Below, in pieces: positions 43,588 to 55,087 of a stretch of DNA of 64,000 nt. How positions within the stretch are numbered: position 1 is the stretch's first letter; each line of letters starts with the position of its first letter. The DNA comes from Campanula takesimana (lineage: Eukaryota > Streptophyta > Magnoliopsida > Asterales > Campanulaceae). The stretch covers positions 62,001-126,000 of the forward strand of contig JAOWBW010001805.1 in NCBI GenBank assembly GCA_026119855.1. The letters are read 5' to 3'. The notes beneath the pieces are model-generated. The model ran no database searches, was not told the DNA's origin, and saw only the letters and a program-made list of their open reading frames with translations. The position numbers were made by a program, and so were the translations under genes.

Positions 43588-44232
43588 TATGTCGCAATAA
43601 AGGACAACAAGCACCCCAGGGAGGAAGAAAAAGAGGAAGGACGAGCGGATAGGCCTCCTAGAGCAAAATTGATCGGAGTTATACAAGAAGAGATCCCCTC
43701 AAACACCAGGTTGAAAGAGCAGATCCACGAGCTGAGCAAGGTCAACCACATTCCTCCCTGGATTCATAAAGGGGAAGAAGTGATCAGCTTTTCCCCGAAT
43801 GAGCTGGCCGAGAACAGAGCAATGAGGGAGCAGCCGTTGGTAATCAAAGGGTGGATAGACAATTGTGAGTCTGAAACGCTTCTGATTGACTCAGGGGCTG
43901 CTAAGGACGTGCTGTATTACAAGACCTTCAAAGAGATGGAACTACCTGACACTATGTTGATTCCATACAATGGAAGGCTGGAAGGGTTCACGAACCAGAA
44001 TGCCGAGGCAAAAGGAATCGTGGATCTACTGTTGGAAATTGGGGATTATCCCTACAAGGCCTCGGCAACAATTACTTTCATTGTCATGGACTTGGCTAGT
44101 GATTATCATGCCATCCTAGGCTCTCCTAGCCAAAGGGTGAAATTCCCCACCCCGGCAGGTGTAGGATGTGTGCCGGGTGCTCCTAAACATTTTTTGGAGC
44201 ACGTGATGAAGTCTAGAAAGACAAAAACATGA
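43588..44232 (+). pseudogene. element C protease
   Basis: In frame after the TGA at 43585. The aspartic protease core is LLIDSGAAKDVLYY (DSG), with the second conserved region DYHAILGSPSQ. It is followed closely by a 144-codon acidic linker (44229-44663, EEVEINPD) leading to RT. The protease would process the polyprotein. The stop before it looks like a CGA-to-TGA change. Confidence 0.83.
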
Positions 44233-44663
44233 TGGAAATTGATACTCTAGAGAAGAAAGTCACCCTCTCCAAATCAACCACAGTTACTACAACCTCAAAT
44301 ATCAGCATGATACTAGAAACAGTGGAAGACGTGCCTGAAGAATGGGTGATATTAGACGGCGACGACACTGTAACAAATGCCGAGATGACTTATGGGTTAG
44401 ACGGTTTTGGCTCAATTTCTATGAACACAGCTTCGGACGAGCCGATTGACTTGACCCTCGCTCTCATCCCAAGCTCGGGGGCCACAGAACCTACCATCGT
44501 CGAGGCCGAGGTCGACCGATGCCTAGACATGGAGAATTTGAGCCTTAAAGGCGATGACAAGGAAAAGGTCAAGCAAATAGTCATAGAAACCTTGGAGTTC
44601 AGAGATGGACTAGAGCTTAGACCGGTCGATCAGTTGGAAGAGGTCGAGATCAATCCAGACTAG
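44229..44663 (+). pseudogene. element C protease-RT linker
   Basis: Acidic 144-codon frame overlapping the end of the protease frame by 4 bases. It contains MENLSLKGDDKEKVKQIV and the EEVEINPD motif usual just before RT in Tat elements. No catalytic motif. Confidence 0.6.
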
Positions 44664-45600
44664 CCCAAACAAAATATAAAAATTGGAGGGCAACTCCCAC
44701 CAGAAGAGAGAGAAGAAATTATCTCCCAACTCAAAAGCAACCTGGATGTATTTGCGTAGAGGGTAGAAGATATGGTTGGGGTCAAAGAGGCCATCGCCGT
44801 TCATAAGTAGACAAGTTCTTCAAGCCGGTCAAGCAAGCATGGAGGGTCTTCTCCAAAGATAAAGAAAAAGCCATCGAGGTAGAAGTTGAGAAACTAATGA
44901 AAGCCGGCATCATAAGGGAAGCAACCTACCCCGACTGGTTGGCCAACATCGTCATGGTTAAGAAGCAGAATGGTAAGTGGAGGATGTGTGTAGACTTCAC
45001 TGACCTCAACAAAGCCTGCCCCAAAGACAACTACCCGCTCCCAAGGATTGATAAGCTAGTAGACTCCATTGCTGGACACTAGACACTTAGCTTCCTTGAT
45101 GCTTATTCGGGTTATCATCAAGTCAAGATGTCAGAAGGGGACATAGAGAAGATGGCATTCCAAGAAGCAGGGGGGATTTATTGTTACGCAATGATGCCTT
45201 TTGGTTTGAAAATGCTGGTGCAACCTATCAGAGGATGGTAAACAAGGTTTCAAATCACAGATCGGGAGAAACATGGAATCTTACATAGACGACATGGTGA
45301 TAAACACCAAGTCAGGAAATCACGTCCCGGACCTGAGGGAAACAGTAAAAAATTTGAAGGCCAATGATATGAAGCTTAACCCGAGTAAATGTGTGTTTGT
45401 GGTTACGGCAGGAAAATTCTTAGGCTTCATGGTCTCCCAGAGGGGCATCGAGGCAAATCCAGAGAAGATACATGCTCTAGTCGACATGAAGGAGCCGATA
45501 TGTGTTAAAGAAGTTCAAAGGCTGAATGGAAGGGTGGCCTCTTTGGGTAGGTTCATCGCTAAATCGGCAGAAAAGTAACTGCCCTTCTTCAAATCTCTGA
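44664..45600 (+). pseudogene. element C reverse transcriptase (broken)
   Basis: RT motifs in order: AGIIREATYPDWLANIVMVKK and CVDFTDLNKACPKDNYPLP (44897-45082), then TAG (45080-45082), SFLDAYSGYHQVKMSEGD, a frameshift near MMPFGLK (about 45210) and another near 45255. The catalytic YIDDMV is at about 45282, followed by LNPSKCVF and KFLGFMVSQRGIEANPEK. Copies element RNA into DNA. At least four lesions make it inactive. Confidence 0.9.
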
Positions 45601-45615
45601 AAGGAACAAAAGACT

Positions 45616-46139
45616 TTGCTTGGACACCAGAGTGCTCGGCTTCGTTCCAACACCTTAAAGGATACTTGGGATCTCCTCTGTTGCTCAGCAGTCCAATTAT
45701 GGGAGAGACACTCTATATATTCCTCGCAGCAACAGACAGAGTTGTGGTGGCCGTGCTGGTTCGAGAAGATAACAGGGTTCAGAGGCCGATTTACTATGTA
45801 AGCAAGGCATTATCAGAGACCGGGTCTAGATACTTCAACACCGAGAAGATAGCATTTTCTCTATTGATACCAGCAAGAAAATTGCGTGCCTACCTCTCCG
45901 CTCATCCCATCACGGTCTATACCGATGCGACCCTCAGAAAGATACTCCACAAGATGGACAGTTCTGGCAGACTACTCAACTGGTCCATTGAGTTGACCGA
46001 ATTTGACATAACGTACAAACCGAGGACGACCTTGTTGGCACAACCACTTGCAGATTTCCTGGTAGAGACCGCCTTCTCAAGCGAACACGTGCCGATAGCC
46101 AGAAAAAGGAAGTTCCCCATGGACAGAGAGTCTCTTAGT
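45616..46139 (+). pseudogene. element C RNase H (first), interrupted
   Basis: The RNase H linked to RT: ETLYIFLAATDRVVVAVLVRED, PIYYVSKALSETGSRY and LTVYTDA-type region (ITVYTDATLRKIL). It is interrupted at 46140-46144 by the GAACT target duplication of the solo LTR. It continues as the second RNase H after 47135. Confidence 0.85.
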
Positions 46140-46144
46140 GAACT

Positions 46145-47130
46145 TGTTTGCGCGCGAGAAGATTTTCCCTTTGAGGCACGTTTTCGTCCTTCGATTTACC
46201 TTTTTGTTGATTTGAGAGTCGCCACCATGTTATTATCGGAACACGGACCGAGATGTCTGGATTCGGAGGTTAAGTTATGAATTGGGAAGGTCAAGGAGCA
46301 CCCAATTCACCCAATCTAGGATTGGTCTTGCTAAGAAATCATCATCATCGTTTCAAAATCATGCATTCATGTATCAAAAGAAAAGAAACAAACAAATAAA
46401 TAATTGCTTAATTATTTGGGATGTCGGATCATGTGCTTTGAGACCATCTCCATGGATTGGAGAGGTTCTAGGCTGATCCTTTAATGGAATCACACTACTT
46501 CAAAGCAAAGAAGGAGATAAGAAGATAGAAGGCAAAGATTTTACCTAAGCGTTTTCTTCAAGAATCCTATGGATGGCCTTGACTAAAGGCCTTGATCTTC
46601 CAAATTTCGTGGGTATCAGAGAGGGGCTGATTATGAGAGCTTCTTTGATCAGATTTGGAGTCTAGAGTTGACCGTTAATTCACCATTAGTCATTCTAACC
46701 AACAACAACTATATTTATAGGGGTTTTTGGACCTAGGGTTTTGGCCAAGAAGGTAAGTTGAGGTGGGAATCCAAGACTTGATTCCCACAGAGGTATATTT
46801 GGACTCTAGGATCGGCCATGGGATTTTCCCCAGATTGCATGAGTATTTGCCAAGAAAAGGGGTTAAGATCAACAAGGAAACTGACCAAAACCCGACTGTC
46901 AAGGGGGGATACCTCGTACGAGACATCAATGTCTCGTACGAGACATACATGTGCTAGAATCACATTTTTGCCCTCTGCATCAGTTTTAATGTTCATTTTG
47001 GCCCCTGCCTAACAGAGTCAGTCAGAAACTTAACGAAACATGTCCAACTTAATGAGTTTCGACCCAAATCAAAGGCGAGACACAGAAGTAGTGTGATTAT
47101 AAAATGAACGTCCAAAATGGAGTGTCTACA
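46145..47130 (-). mobile_element. solo LTR of another Tat-like gypsy element (986 bp)
   Basis: On the minus strand it starts TGTAGACACTCCATTTTGG and ends GCGCGCAAACA. GAACT flanks it on both sides (46140-46144, 47131-47135). Near the end GGTGGCGACTCTCAAAT resembles the Tat U5 region. Contains a long inverted repeat at 46913-46942 and a TATA box at 46709-46720. Confidence 0.93.
46709..46944 (-). promoter_or_regulatory. solo LTR U3: double CTCGTACGAG palindrome and TATA box
   Basis: CTCGTACGAG at 46913-46922 and 46933-46942; the second extends to GTCTCGTACGAGAC (46931-46944). The whole of 46913-46942 is a perfect inverted repeat with 14-bp arms and a 2-bp spacer. A minus-strand CTATAAATATAG box lies about 190 bp downstream. 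Confidence 0.8.
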
Positions 47131-47135
47131 GAACT

Positions 47136-47718
47136 ACCAAATGGTTGCTGGATCTTGTACACAGACGGGTCAACAACACAAGGAAGAAGTGGAGCAGGAG
47201 TATACTTGATGAGCCCTGGAAGTGAGCACGTGACACGGGACTTTGTTAGATTCAAATTTCTTGCCTCTAACAACCAGGTCGAGTATGAGGCCTTGATCTT
47301 GGGAATAGAGAAAGGAAAGTATCTGGGTGCAACAAAGTTAGCGGCTTACTGTGACTCCCAGTTAGTAGTGAACCAAGTAAAGGGAGAATATAACACTGAG
47401 AATCACATGCTGACTAAATATAAAGACCTCGTCCTCCAAATAGTCAAAGATCTGGATTTCTAGGAAATAAGGTTAGTGGGCCGAGAATATAACCAAGAAG
47501 CCGACTTGCTCTCCAAGATGGCCACAGCCGAAGAGATTAATCCCTTAATCATATATGCCGACCAACCAGCTTATGAAAGGATGGAGATCTTGGCAATCAA
47601 TGACGTGGAAAGGATTTGGATTGATGATTACAAGGACTACATTGAAGAGGGGAAGCTTTCTGAAGACGAGTTAGCGGATAAAACGATCAAGAAAAAGACA
47701 GCCAGATTCATTGTGTAG
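47136..47718 (+). pseudogene. element C second (archaeal-type) RNase H
   Basis: WILYTDGSTTQGRSGAG has the first Asp, VEYEALILGI the Glu, CDSQLVVNQVKGEY the next Asp, and EADLLSKMA the last Asp. Stop TAG at 47461-47463 splits the domain and another TAG ends the frame at 47718; both look like CAG-to-TAG. This extra RNase H is specific to the Tat lineage. Confidence 0.88.
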
Positions 47719-48850
47719 AACGGGATTCTCTACAGAAGATCTTTCTCTAAACCTCTCCTCAGATGTGTTTCCCCCAACGACACTGAGAGCCTACTTGCTG
47801 AGGTACATAATGGAGTTTGTGGAGGACACCCGGGGGCCAGAACCTTAGCCGAAAAGGTGATAACACTTGGGTATTACTGGCCAAACCTAAGAGAAGAAGC
47901 CCAAGCTTATGTAAGAAAGTGTGATAAATGCCAGCGCTTCTCAGATTTACCAAAGGTGCCACCAATCGAACAAACACTTGTCATACAGACCTGGCCTTTC
48001 GATATGTGGGGAGTCGACATCATTGGCCCTTTTCCCTTAGCCAAAGGGAGCAACAAGTTTGTAATAGTGGCGTAGATTACTTCACCAAATGGGTCGAGGC
48101 TAGAGCGTTGGCAAAGATTACAGAAGAGAACGCCATCAACTTTATTCACGACTACATTTGGTGTCATTTTTGGGTACCTCATACTATTGTAACCGACAAT
48201 GGGCTGCAGTTCTCAAATGCATTCACTGAGGAACTTAATCGGCTTGGAGTAAAACATAGAAAGTCATCGGTCAGCCATCCACAGGGTAATGACCAGGCAG
48301 AAGCAGCAAACAAACTTATCTTGAAAGCACTCACCAAAAGTCTAGAAGGAAGCGAAGGAAAGTGGCTGGATGACCTCCCCCTAGCTCTATGGGCAGTTTG
48401 CACAACCACTCGAGGGCCGACTGGGGAGACACCTTTCTCACTAACTTATGGGTCAGAAGCAATGGCACCGGCCGAGATGGCACTACCTACCTTCAGAGTG
48501 AAAAATTATGATGAAGTCCTCAATGAGTATAACAGACTTCTGGACCTAGACCTGGTTGATGAAAAAAGACTAGCTGCTCAGCTCAGAATGATTAATTACA
48601 AGCAGAAGACCAAGGCCTACCACGACAGTAAAGTAAAAAAAAGAGGGTTTTTGAGGTCGGTGACTGGGTGCTCAGAAAAATTGAGTCGACACACATGAAA
48701 GCTCAGCAGAATAAGCTCTCTCCGAATTGGGAAAGCCCCTACATTGTTACTCATATTATCCGGGAAGGGACCTACATGCTCAAAACTCCAGATGGAAAAG
48801 AGCTTAAGCACCCATGGCATTCGGAGCACCTGAGGAAATACTATCAGTAA
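47719..48850 (+). pseudogene. element C integrase
   Basis: Zinc-binding HHCC region: EVHNGVCGGHPGARTL and CDKCQRF. Core: WGVDIIGPF (Asp), TIVTDNGLQFS (Asp), GNDQAEAANKLI (Glu). Frameshifts near 48075 (before DYFTKWVEA) and 48650. The C-terminal chromodomain-less tail runs to 48850 (KLSPNWESPYIV, HLRKYYQ). Inserts cDNA into the genome. Confidence 0.9.
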
Positions 48851-49208
48851 CATCTCGGCACCCTTACTATCTTTTAATGCTTTCTAGTTAGATTTTTTGG
48901 TTTTTGTTAGTTATTTCTAATTATTTCTAGTTCAGATTTCTAGTTTCAATTCTATCAATAAAAGTTCTTTTCTTTCACCTTGTTGAATTTACATTTCTAG
49001 TACACGATACTAGATCCCGGTTTATGCATTACTTGACAATGCCTAGATCGCTACTTAAACCCTAGTTCCTATAACTAGCACGGCCACGACATACTTGACA
49101 TGCAGGGTCCACATTTGAGCTAAGATTACGACATCTAGCTCCCTTGACAATTTGAGCCTAGTTCTGATAACTAGTTTACTCGAATTTATCAAACCGAGCA
49201 CATGACGC
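48851..49208 (+). other. 3' non-coding tail of element C
   Basis: AT-rich with AATAAAAG at about 48956. No 3' LTR or purine tract of element C is recognisable before element E starts. Confidence 0.5.
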
Positions 49209-50316
49209 TGTTAGTACCCTATCCGAAAATGAGTTTATTATTGCTTTCCCAAATATACAAGGACTTTATAGGAATTAGAAACCTTGCAAAGACTTGTCCC
49301 GGATTCCCAAAATATATCTCATCATTCTAGAACATCTTAAAAATGGCCAAAATAGGGTTTCCATAACAAAGACCAAACCCTAGCTTAACAATCACGGAAG
49401 CCAGGAAAGATGGCCACGCGGCCACATTCGACCTTGGCCACGCGGCCACATCCGACCTTGGCCAGGCGGCCAACCTCTCCTCAGCCAATCTCAGCCGTCT
49501 GATCCCTCCATCAGATGGCTATAAAAGGCCATTCCATTCTCTTGGCTTAAGGTCCGAATTTTGATCAATCTCAAGTTCCCTAAGTGACGATTTTTCTCTC
49601 TAATTAAGCATTTCAAGCATCCAAGAACATCTTCAAGAATCCCAAGAAGATCAAGGTTTATTTCTTGCCAACATAGGTAAGTTTTCTAACTTTTTCTTCA
49701 TATTCTTGCCATGTTCTTAGGGTAGATCTATAATATTCATGTGCCTTGCATGTTTATTCATATGTTCATAATATGTTCTTCGCATGTTCTTCACATTCAT
49801 AGATTAAAACCTTATTTATGCTATATTTAGGGTTGTGATCTTCATGTTTACATGTTATTTCATAGCCGATGATGATCTAGGGTTCATCAACCCGAACACG
49901 ATCTAGGAACTACTTCTAAACCCTAATCTTTAGGTAATTTCCCCCTCATTATGCATGATCCCGATTCTTCTTCCTATTCTAAATTCTTCTCGAACCACGC
50001 TGACCTGAGCTTCTCACATTGAGAGGAACGTAGGCAATCTTCGGATCCGGTCTCAAACACATCGCACACAACATACACCGCATCATGATAGAAAGACCGA
50101 TCATTCGGGCAATAGGAGTGGTAACGTTAAATATTATTCTCTTGTTGTAATTTGATCCCCGAACCTATTAACATGCTTTTTTCAATGTTTTGTCTATAAT
50201 TAAAATGGTGTGGCGACTCTCATAATTTTAAATGTCGTTGTGAATATTCCCTTTGATAATAATAATAATTGCAAGATACTTCCCATGCATCGCTTCATTG
50301 AAAAGGGGTATTCACA
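49209..50316 (+). repeat. 5' LTR of element E (1108 bp)
   Basis: Starts TGTTAGTACCC and ends GGGGTATTCACA, followed by G and the primer site. Palindrome module at 49411-49472, TATA box at 49520-49528, GTGGCGACTCTC near the end. A GTAAGTTTTC donor-like site at 49678 could start a leader intron. Confidence 0.92.
49411..49528 (+). promoter_or_regulatory. element E U3 promoter: triple 24-bp module and TATA box
   Basis: TGGCCACGCGGCCA at 49411 and 49435 and TGGCCAGGCGGCCA at 49459, exactly 24 bp apart, with a CA-T-CGACCT-type spacer. CCAAT follows at about 49484 and TATAAAAGG at 49520, 48 bp after the last motif. The same module stands at 60444-60505. Confidence 0.85.
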
Positions 50317-50317
50317 G

Positions 50318-50335
50318 TGGCGACTCTGCTGGGGA
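50318..50335 (+). promoter_or_regulatory. primer-binding site of element E (tRNA-Arg type)
   Basis: TGGCGACTCTGCTGGGGA, one base after the LTR. This is the form known from Ogre-like elements and attributed to tRNA-Arg. Confidence 0.85.
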
Positions 50336-50387
50336 CTGCTTTGAAACTTTTTCAAACTTAGTGGGTCTAACTTTCGTTTACATCATG

Positions 50388-50515
50388 ATGTTTGCCATGT
50401 TTACACATGCACCTCACACTTTGCCATGTGTACACATGCACCTCACACTATGCCATGCTTGAACGTGCACCTTGTATTTTTGCCATGTTAATACGTGTGC
50501 CTTGTATCTTTTCAA
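50388..50515 (+). repeat. short tandem repeat in element E leader
   Basis: Four imperfect copies of about 29-35 bp built on TTTGCCATGT-TACACATGCACCT. The rest of the leader (50336-51347) shows no coding sequence. Confidence 0.75.
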
Positions 50516-51347
50516 TACATGTATTTTTTGTACTTTCGCCATAGTACTAAGGTCAAACGAGACTTTGCTATGCTCCCTTGTACATTCTTATCCTTAAAAA
50601 AGAATTAGTTTCTTGCCACACACTACCACTAGTCCGTGAAGCACTGCACATATCCCTTATTACCCCCGGAGTGCGCGAGGTGCGGGAATTAGTGGCGCTA
50701 CTTCCGTCCTTTTTTCGAGTCACTCGTTCACTCCACTCACCGTGTACGCTCCGCAAGCGGTGGGAACCTTTATCCTACCTGTGTTAACCTACACCAGAGG
50801 TTAGGACACTCCAAAGTTTTGACCGTTTGGTTTGGCTAGCTTTTTCTTACTAGACAAATAACGTGTTGTCTATGTCGAGTCATCCCCAAGTCAATGGTGA
50901 GTCGAGATCTTTTGAGAGAAAGTGCATAAAAAATTGATTTCCCTACAAGGGACGTGCCATGGTAAGGTGAGTGTTTGTTGTCAAGATCTCCGCCCATCGT
51001 TAACTTGTGTAGGATGTAACATAGACATCGCGTTAAATGCCTTTAAGGAAGGGTTAGTCGTAGGACCCATTGGTTGGTGGAAGCCGCTTGCCCTATAGGA
51101 TCTTCGCCCAAATTGTCCGTTTGGGATGTGCAATGCAGGTGAAAAACGAGGGGTCTATAGACGTAGTGATGGCCTCCACTGATCGTAGTTTCTAGGTTAG
51201 TTGCGAAAAAGGGGTACCCCTTCCAACCAATTAGGGTGTAAATAAATGTATGTTTTGTTTGTAAATTAAAAATGTACTATGCATGAGCCTTTCCCCTCCT
51301 AAAAGTCGCCTCCCTTCAACCTTTCAGCAAAGCAAGTTTGGGTCCGT

Positions 51348-52935
51348 TTGGGTGGTCGACTACAACGTGAAGCTTCTGTTCCGTCCCCGTTCTCAGTCTC
51401 AGCATCAGCAATGGCAACTCCCGCCTCATCTTCAGTCTCTGCAGCCTTCGTCGCTCCCACTGTTAGCACTAATGAGCTCAATACCGAGGCTAATCTCAAT
51501 GGCATTCCCCCAAGCCTTCAGAACTTCCTCGCCAGTCTCGAAGCTAAGATCAAGAATCTCGAGGAGAGTAACAAGACTTTGGAGAATCACAACCAATAGT
51601 TGAGGAACCACATCCAAAAGAAAGGAGCCGATCTGATGCCCGATGGTGAGAATTTTATCCATATCAAGGATGAAGAGGTCAATACCAACTACCCCATCAA
51701 CACCGGTGCCCCTACCCTCCACTTGCCAAGCTACAGAAGTGTCCCGCCTCCTTCCCTCTTTGCCCAAAAGAGATCCACTACCATGAGCAAGAACAAAGGC
51801 GTCTATGAGCCTTCCCCTGAACTGCTTGGTGGCTACCTCTCCGCTAGCAAGTTGCATGCACCCTCATTGCCTCTTAGTATTGGGATGGACGCTGCCACCG
51901 CTGTAATGACTCCTCCTACTGCTCTGCCGAAATCAGTCCCCGACATCTCCAATCATCCCGTGGTCATGGCTATGCAAGAGCAAATGCGCAAGTTGATTGA
52001 AACCGTGGATAAGCAAACCGCACTGACTACCAAGACTATCAACCCTAGCCAAGTAGGGGCTCTCCCCAAGGATTTCAAGATGCCTAAGGTGGCAATGTTT
52101 CATGGTGATTCTTGTCCTAAAACCCATTTGGACAGTTATGTATTGGCGATGAGGGCTCATGACTGCACCAACGAGCAAATGGCCCGTGTATTCCATAGCA
52201 CTTTGGATGGTATAGCTCTGCGTTGGTTCTTGGGGCTAGAACCAAGTGAGAGGCAAACTTGGGATCAAATCAGTGCCATTTTCTGTGACAAGTATCAAGC
52301 TAACTTGGATTGGCATGTCAACCGAACCGATCTTGAGAACACCATGCAGAAGCCCGGCAAGGCTATTTATGACTTTTACAAGAGATGGAACCACCGATTG
52401 TGTGAGGTCCAATACCCACCTAAGGCGAAGGAACAGAAACAGATATTCTACAAGTGTTTGCTTCCTGAGATGAAAGCGGCTATAGGCAATGGTTACTTCC
52501 CCGATTTGCGGGAAATGGTTGACGCCGGAGTGAGGTACGAAGCTGGGATCATCGGAATTGCGCCTCCGAAAGACAACACCAAGACCAATAACAACTCCTT
52601 CCGCTACAAGGCTCCCTCAAATCCCACGCCTCCTAAGGGTGGGAAAGAAACCGTCGGATAAGTCAACATGATCCAAAATGATGCTCTGTTTGATGTTCAA
52701 GCTGTCACAAGAAATGGGGCTCCGCCGCAAAGAGAGAGAGCATTTTGATGATTTTGGCATGCCTATGGGGAAAGTCTTTGATGTGCTAGTCAAAAAAGGT
52801 CTCATCAAGCCGCTAGAGAATTATCAACCTACAAACCAAAGGACAGACGTGGACGCCTCTAAGTTCTGCAAGTACCACAAGTGTATAGGGCACACGACCG
52901 ATGGGTGTATCCAATTGAAGCGTGTAGTGTAAGGG
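51348..52935 (+). pseudogene. element E Gag (broken)
   Basis: An Ala/Ser-rich N-terminus, then a coiled-coil-like segment (LASLEAKIKNLEESNKTLEN) interrupted by TAG at 51597-51599, which is in frame with the next 353 codons. The capsid region includes PKDFKMPKVAMFHGDSCPKT, HSTLDGIALRWFLGLEPSE and IYDFYKRWNHRLCEV. In-frame TAA at 52659, then a frameshift, then zinc-knuckle-like KFCKYHKCIGHTTDGCIQLK (about 52860). TAG interrupts at 52930. Gag would form the particle. The start may be the ATG at 51348 or the later MATPASSS at 51411. Confidence 0.85.
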
Positions 52936-54146
52936 TTGATCAATGACAAGAAGATTGAGAAGCCGAAGGGTCCCAATGTGGTCAATAATCCTCTTCCCAA
53001 CAATGGTGGGGTTAACATGGTGCAAACAAGTGAAATCAGCATTCTAGAGCTCATTGATTCCTTCGCCAAAACCAAGAAGATCGAAATTCCACCCTCTCAA
53101 CATGAGGCACCACTCTCTTTAGATGAGCTACGAGCGGAAGTTTGTCTACTCACGAGGTCCGGCCAAGTATACCAATCCGATGCGAAAGGTGCCAAGAAAA
53201 TCTTTGGGAAAGAGCCCGAGCAAACCGACCTCGAAAAGGAAGACCCCATCCTTACCCAACTCAAACAAACCCAAGCGCACATCTCACTTTGGTCTCTACT
53301 CACCTCTTCTCTTACCCATCGCCTCATGCTTGAGAAGAACTTCGCCGCTACTATGGTCCCGTCAAACACTACCCCAGAGAATGTCACACACATGATTGGG
53401 AATATCCACTATGGGAACATCATCACTTTCTCGGAGCTAGACAAGCCAATTTTGGAGTTGATCACAATGAACCTCTGTATATTACTGTAGAGGTGGATGG
53501 CAAGAAGATTCCCCGTGTATTCGTTGACAATGGTTCTGCTATAAACATCTTGCCGTCAAGGATGATGGATGTAGTCGGTGTCCATGGTGTTGATTTGAGC
53601 CCGTCTAAGCAAACAATAAAAGCTTATGACTCAACCTGTCGCGCAGTTATAGGCGTTGTCACCCTGCCCATCACGATTGGAACCAAAATCCTACCCACCG
53701 AATTCCACGTCATAGACATTCCCGCAACCTTCTCACTCCTCCTTGGATGGCCGTGGTTACATCAGTCAGGCGTAGTACCCTCTTCCTTGCATCAATGTGT
53801 AAAGTTTCAGTCTGGTAGCGAGGTGACAGTTATCTACAGTGATCTAGTAACTGCCCAAGGGACGGACACCAAGGGCATCCCCGTTTTACAAATACAGCAT
53901 GGAGAGGAGAGTAGACTGTTCAACGGCTTTGAAGTAGTCGCTCAGGCACAGATCTGCGCAATTAACCTCACAAAGACATCAGACAAGGTGGTACCCGTTG
54001 TCAAAATATTGCGGAACATGGGATTCATACCAGGGCTGGGGCTAGGTAAGAACTTGCAAGGTCCCACAGATTTGGTTGAAGAAGTTGATCATAGAGGGCT
54101 ATTTGGCCTTGGATACACCCTCACTCCCGAAGACCGAACGGAATAG
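52936..54146 (+). pseudogene. element E protease with G-patch
   Basis: 52936-53490 is the gag-protease linker, ending in a conserved DKPILELITMN-type segment. After a frameshift/stop at 53488, the protease is FVDNGSAINILPS, with Asn where most proteases have Ser or Thr (DNGS, usual in Ogre/Tat), then LLLGWPWLHQSGVVPSSLHQ. A G-patch-like ILRNMGFIPGLGLGKNLQG lies at about 54005-54060; this RNA-binding motif after protease is known from Tat/Ogre polyproteins. Frame ends TAG 54144-54146. Confidence 0.85.
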
Positions 54147-55087
54147 AAAAGGATAGAATTCCTCAAGAAAGTGAAGTTGCCATACAAGAATCCTGAAATG
54201 CGGCCATACTGCCTTTCCCTTAACAGTTACTTCGTTAAGGAAGGCGAGGAGTTTTCGTGTTTTGAGTTTACAGAACTGTGGTTTGATCACACCGGCAAGT
54301 TACAAAAAGGGTTCGAAATCTTCAGAGACGTAGAATTCGACAGGTCCAACTTGATGCTGACTTATATGGAATATGACGAGGATACGGGCAGAATCAAAAC
54401 CACTAAGTACGAGTATGCCACCGAAGTCGCAAGTGACTTGGCTGATCAGCTAGAACCCGCGACCCTCGACAAGCCGACAGCAGAAACCACAGAGACTCCG
54501 GGTTTGACTGAGATGTGGGACGGCCAATATCTGCTTCAACATCTGGGTTATCTGGGGCTTGACAACGACATGGTAGCTGCTATTGGGGATGAATCAGAGA
54601 AAGACGTTGATCCGAGGACATTGGTGGTACCTATGGAGGGCAAACTGAAGAATTGGTGCACGCTCGGAGGTCCCATAGCTACTCCTGAGTTCATGGTGGG
54701 GACATTAGGGCTTACTCATTCTCCTGCCGCTCCTCTCGCAGCACCTCCCGTCACTTTCTCAAAATCCCATTCCCCCGAGTCTATTATTTTTAGTTTTGAA
54801 TTTAAGTCTTCCTCTAAGTCTGACGACCTCACGTCTGAAGACTATGACCTTGTCGCCAACGTTATATTCCCTTTTGCCATGAATAAACCCTCGACCTTTC
54901 TGAGTATCCCTCCATAGCCACTCTTTTAAATGATAAATTCGCTAATAATCAACCTAATGATATACACTTAGTTAATAATGACTCAATACAAGAGGCGAAC
55001 ACAGAGACACTAAATGATGAATACATAAAAGAAATTTCAGAACAGGTTATTAATCAAAAGGAATCTCGGGCCCAAGCTGCCGATGAG
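54147..55087 (+). pseudogene. element E protease-RT linker
   Basis: 54171-54917 is an open acidic frame with no catalytic motif; it contains MEYDEDTGRIKTTKYEY and ends in SIPP. An indel at about 54890-54910 moves coding to another frame, which is open through 55087 (Asn/Asp-rich) into the RT frame. Some Ogre elements have an intron hereabouts; no clear splice pair is seen. Confidence 0.65.

Larger units (their letters stand above)
33030..49208 (+). mobile_element. Ty3/gypsy element C (Tat lineage), nested and decayed
   Basis: After removing copia D and the solo LTR at 46145-47130, the order is 5' LTR, primer site, gag, protease, RT, RNase H, a second (archaeal-type) RNase H and integrase. 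Having two RNase H domains defines the Tat lineage (Ogre, Retand and relatives). The 5' edge near 33030 and 3' edge before 49209 are approximate because no matching 3' LTR is seen. Many stops are present. Confidence 0.8.
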
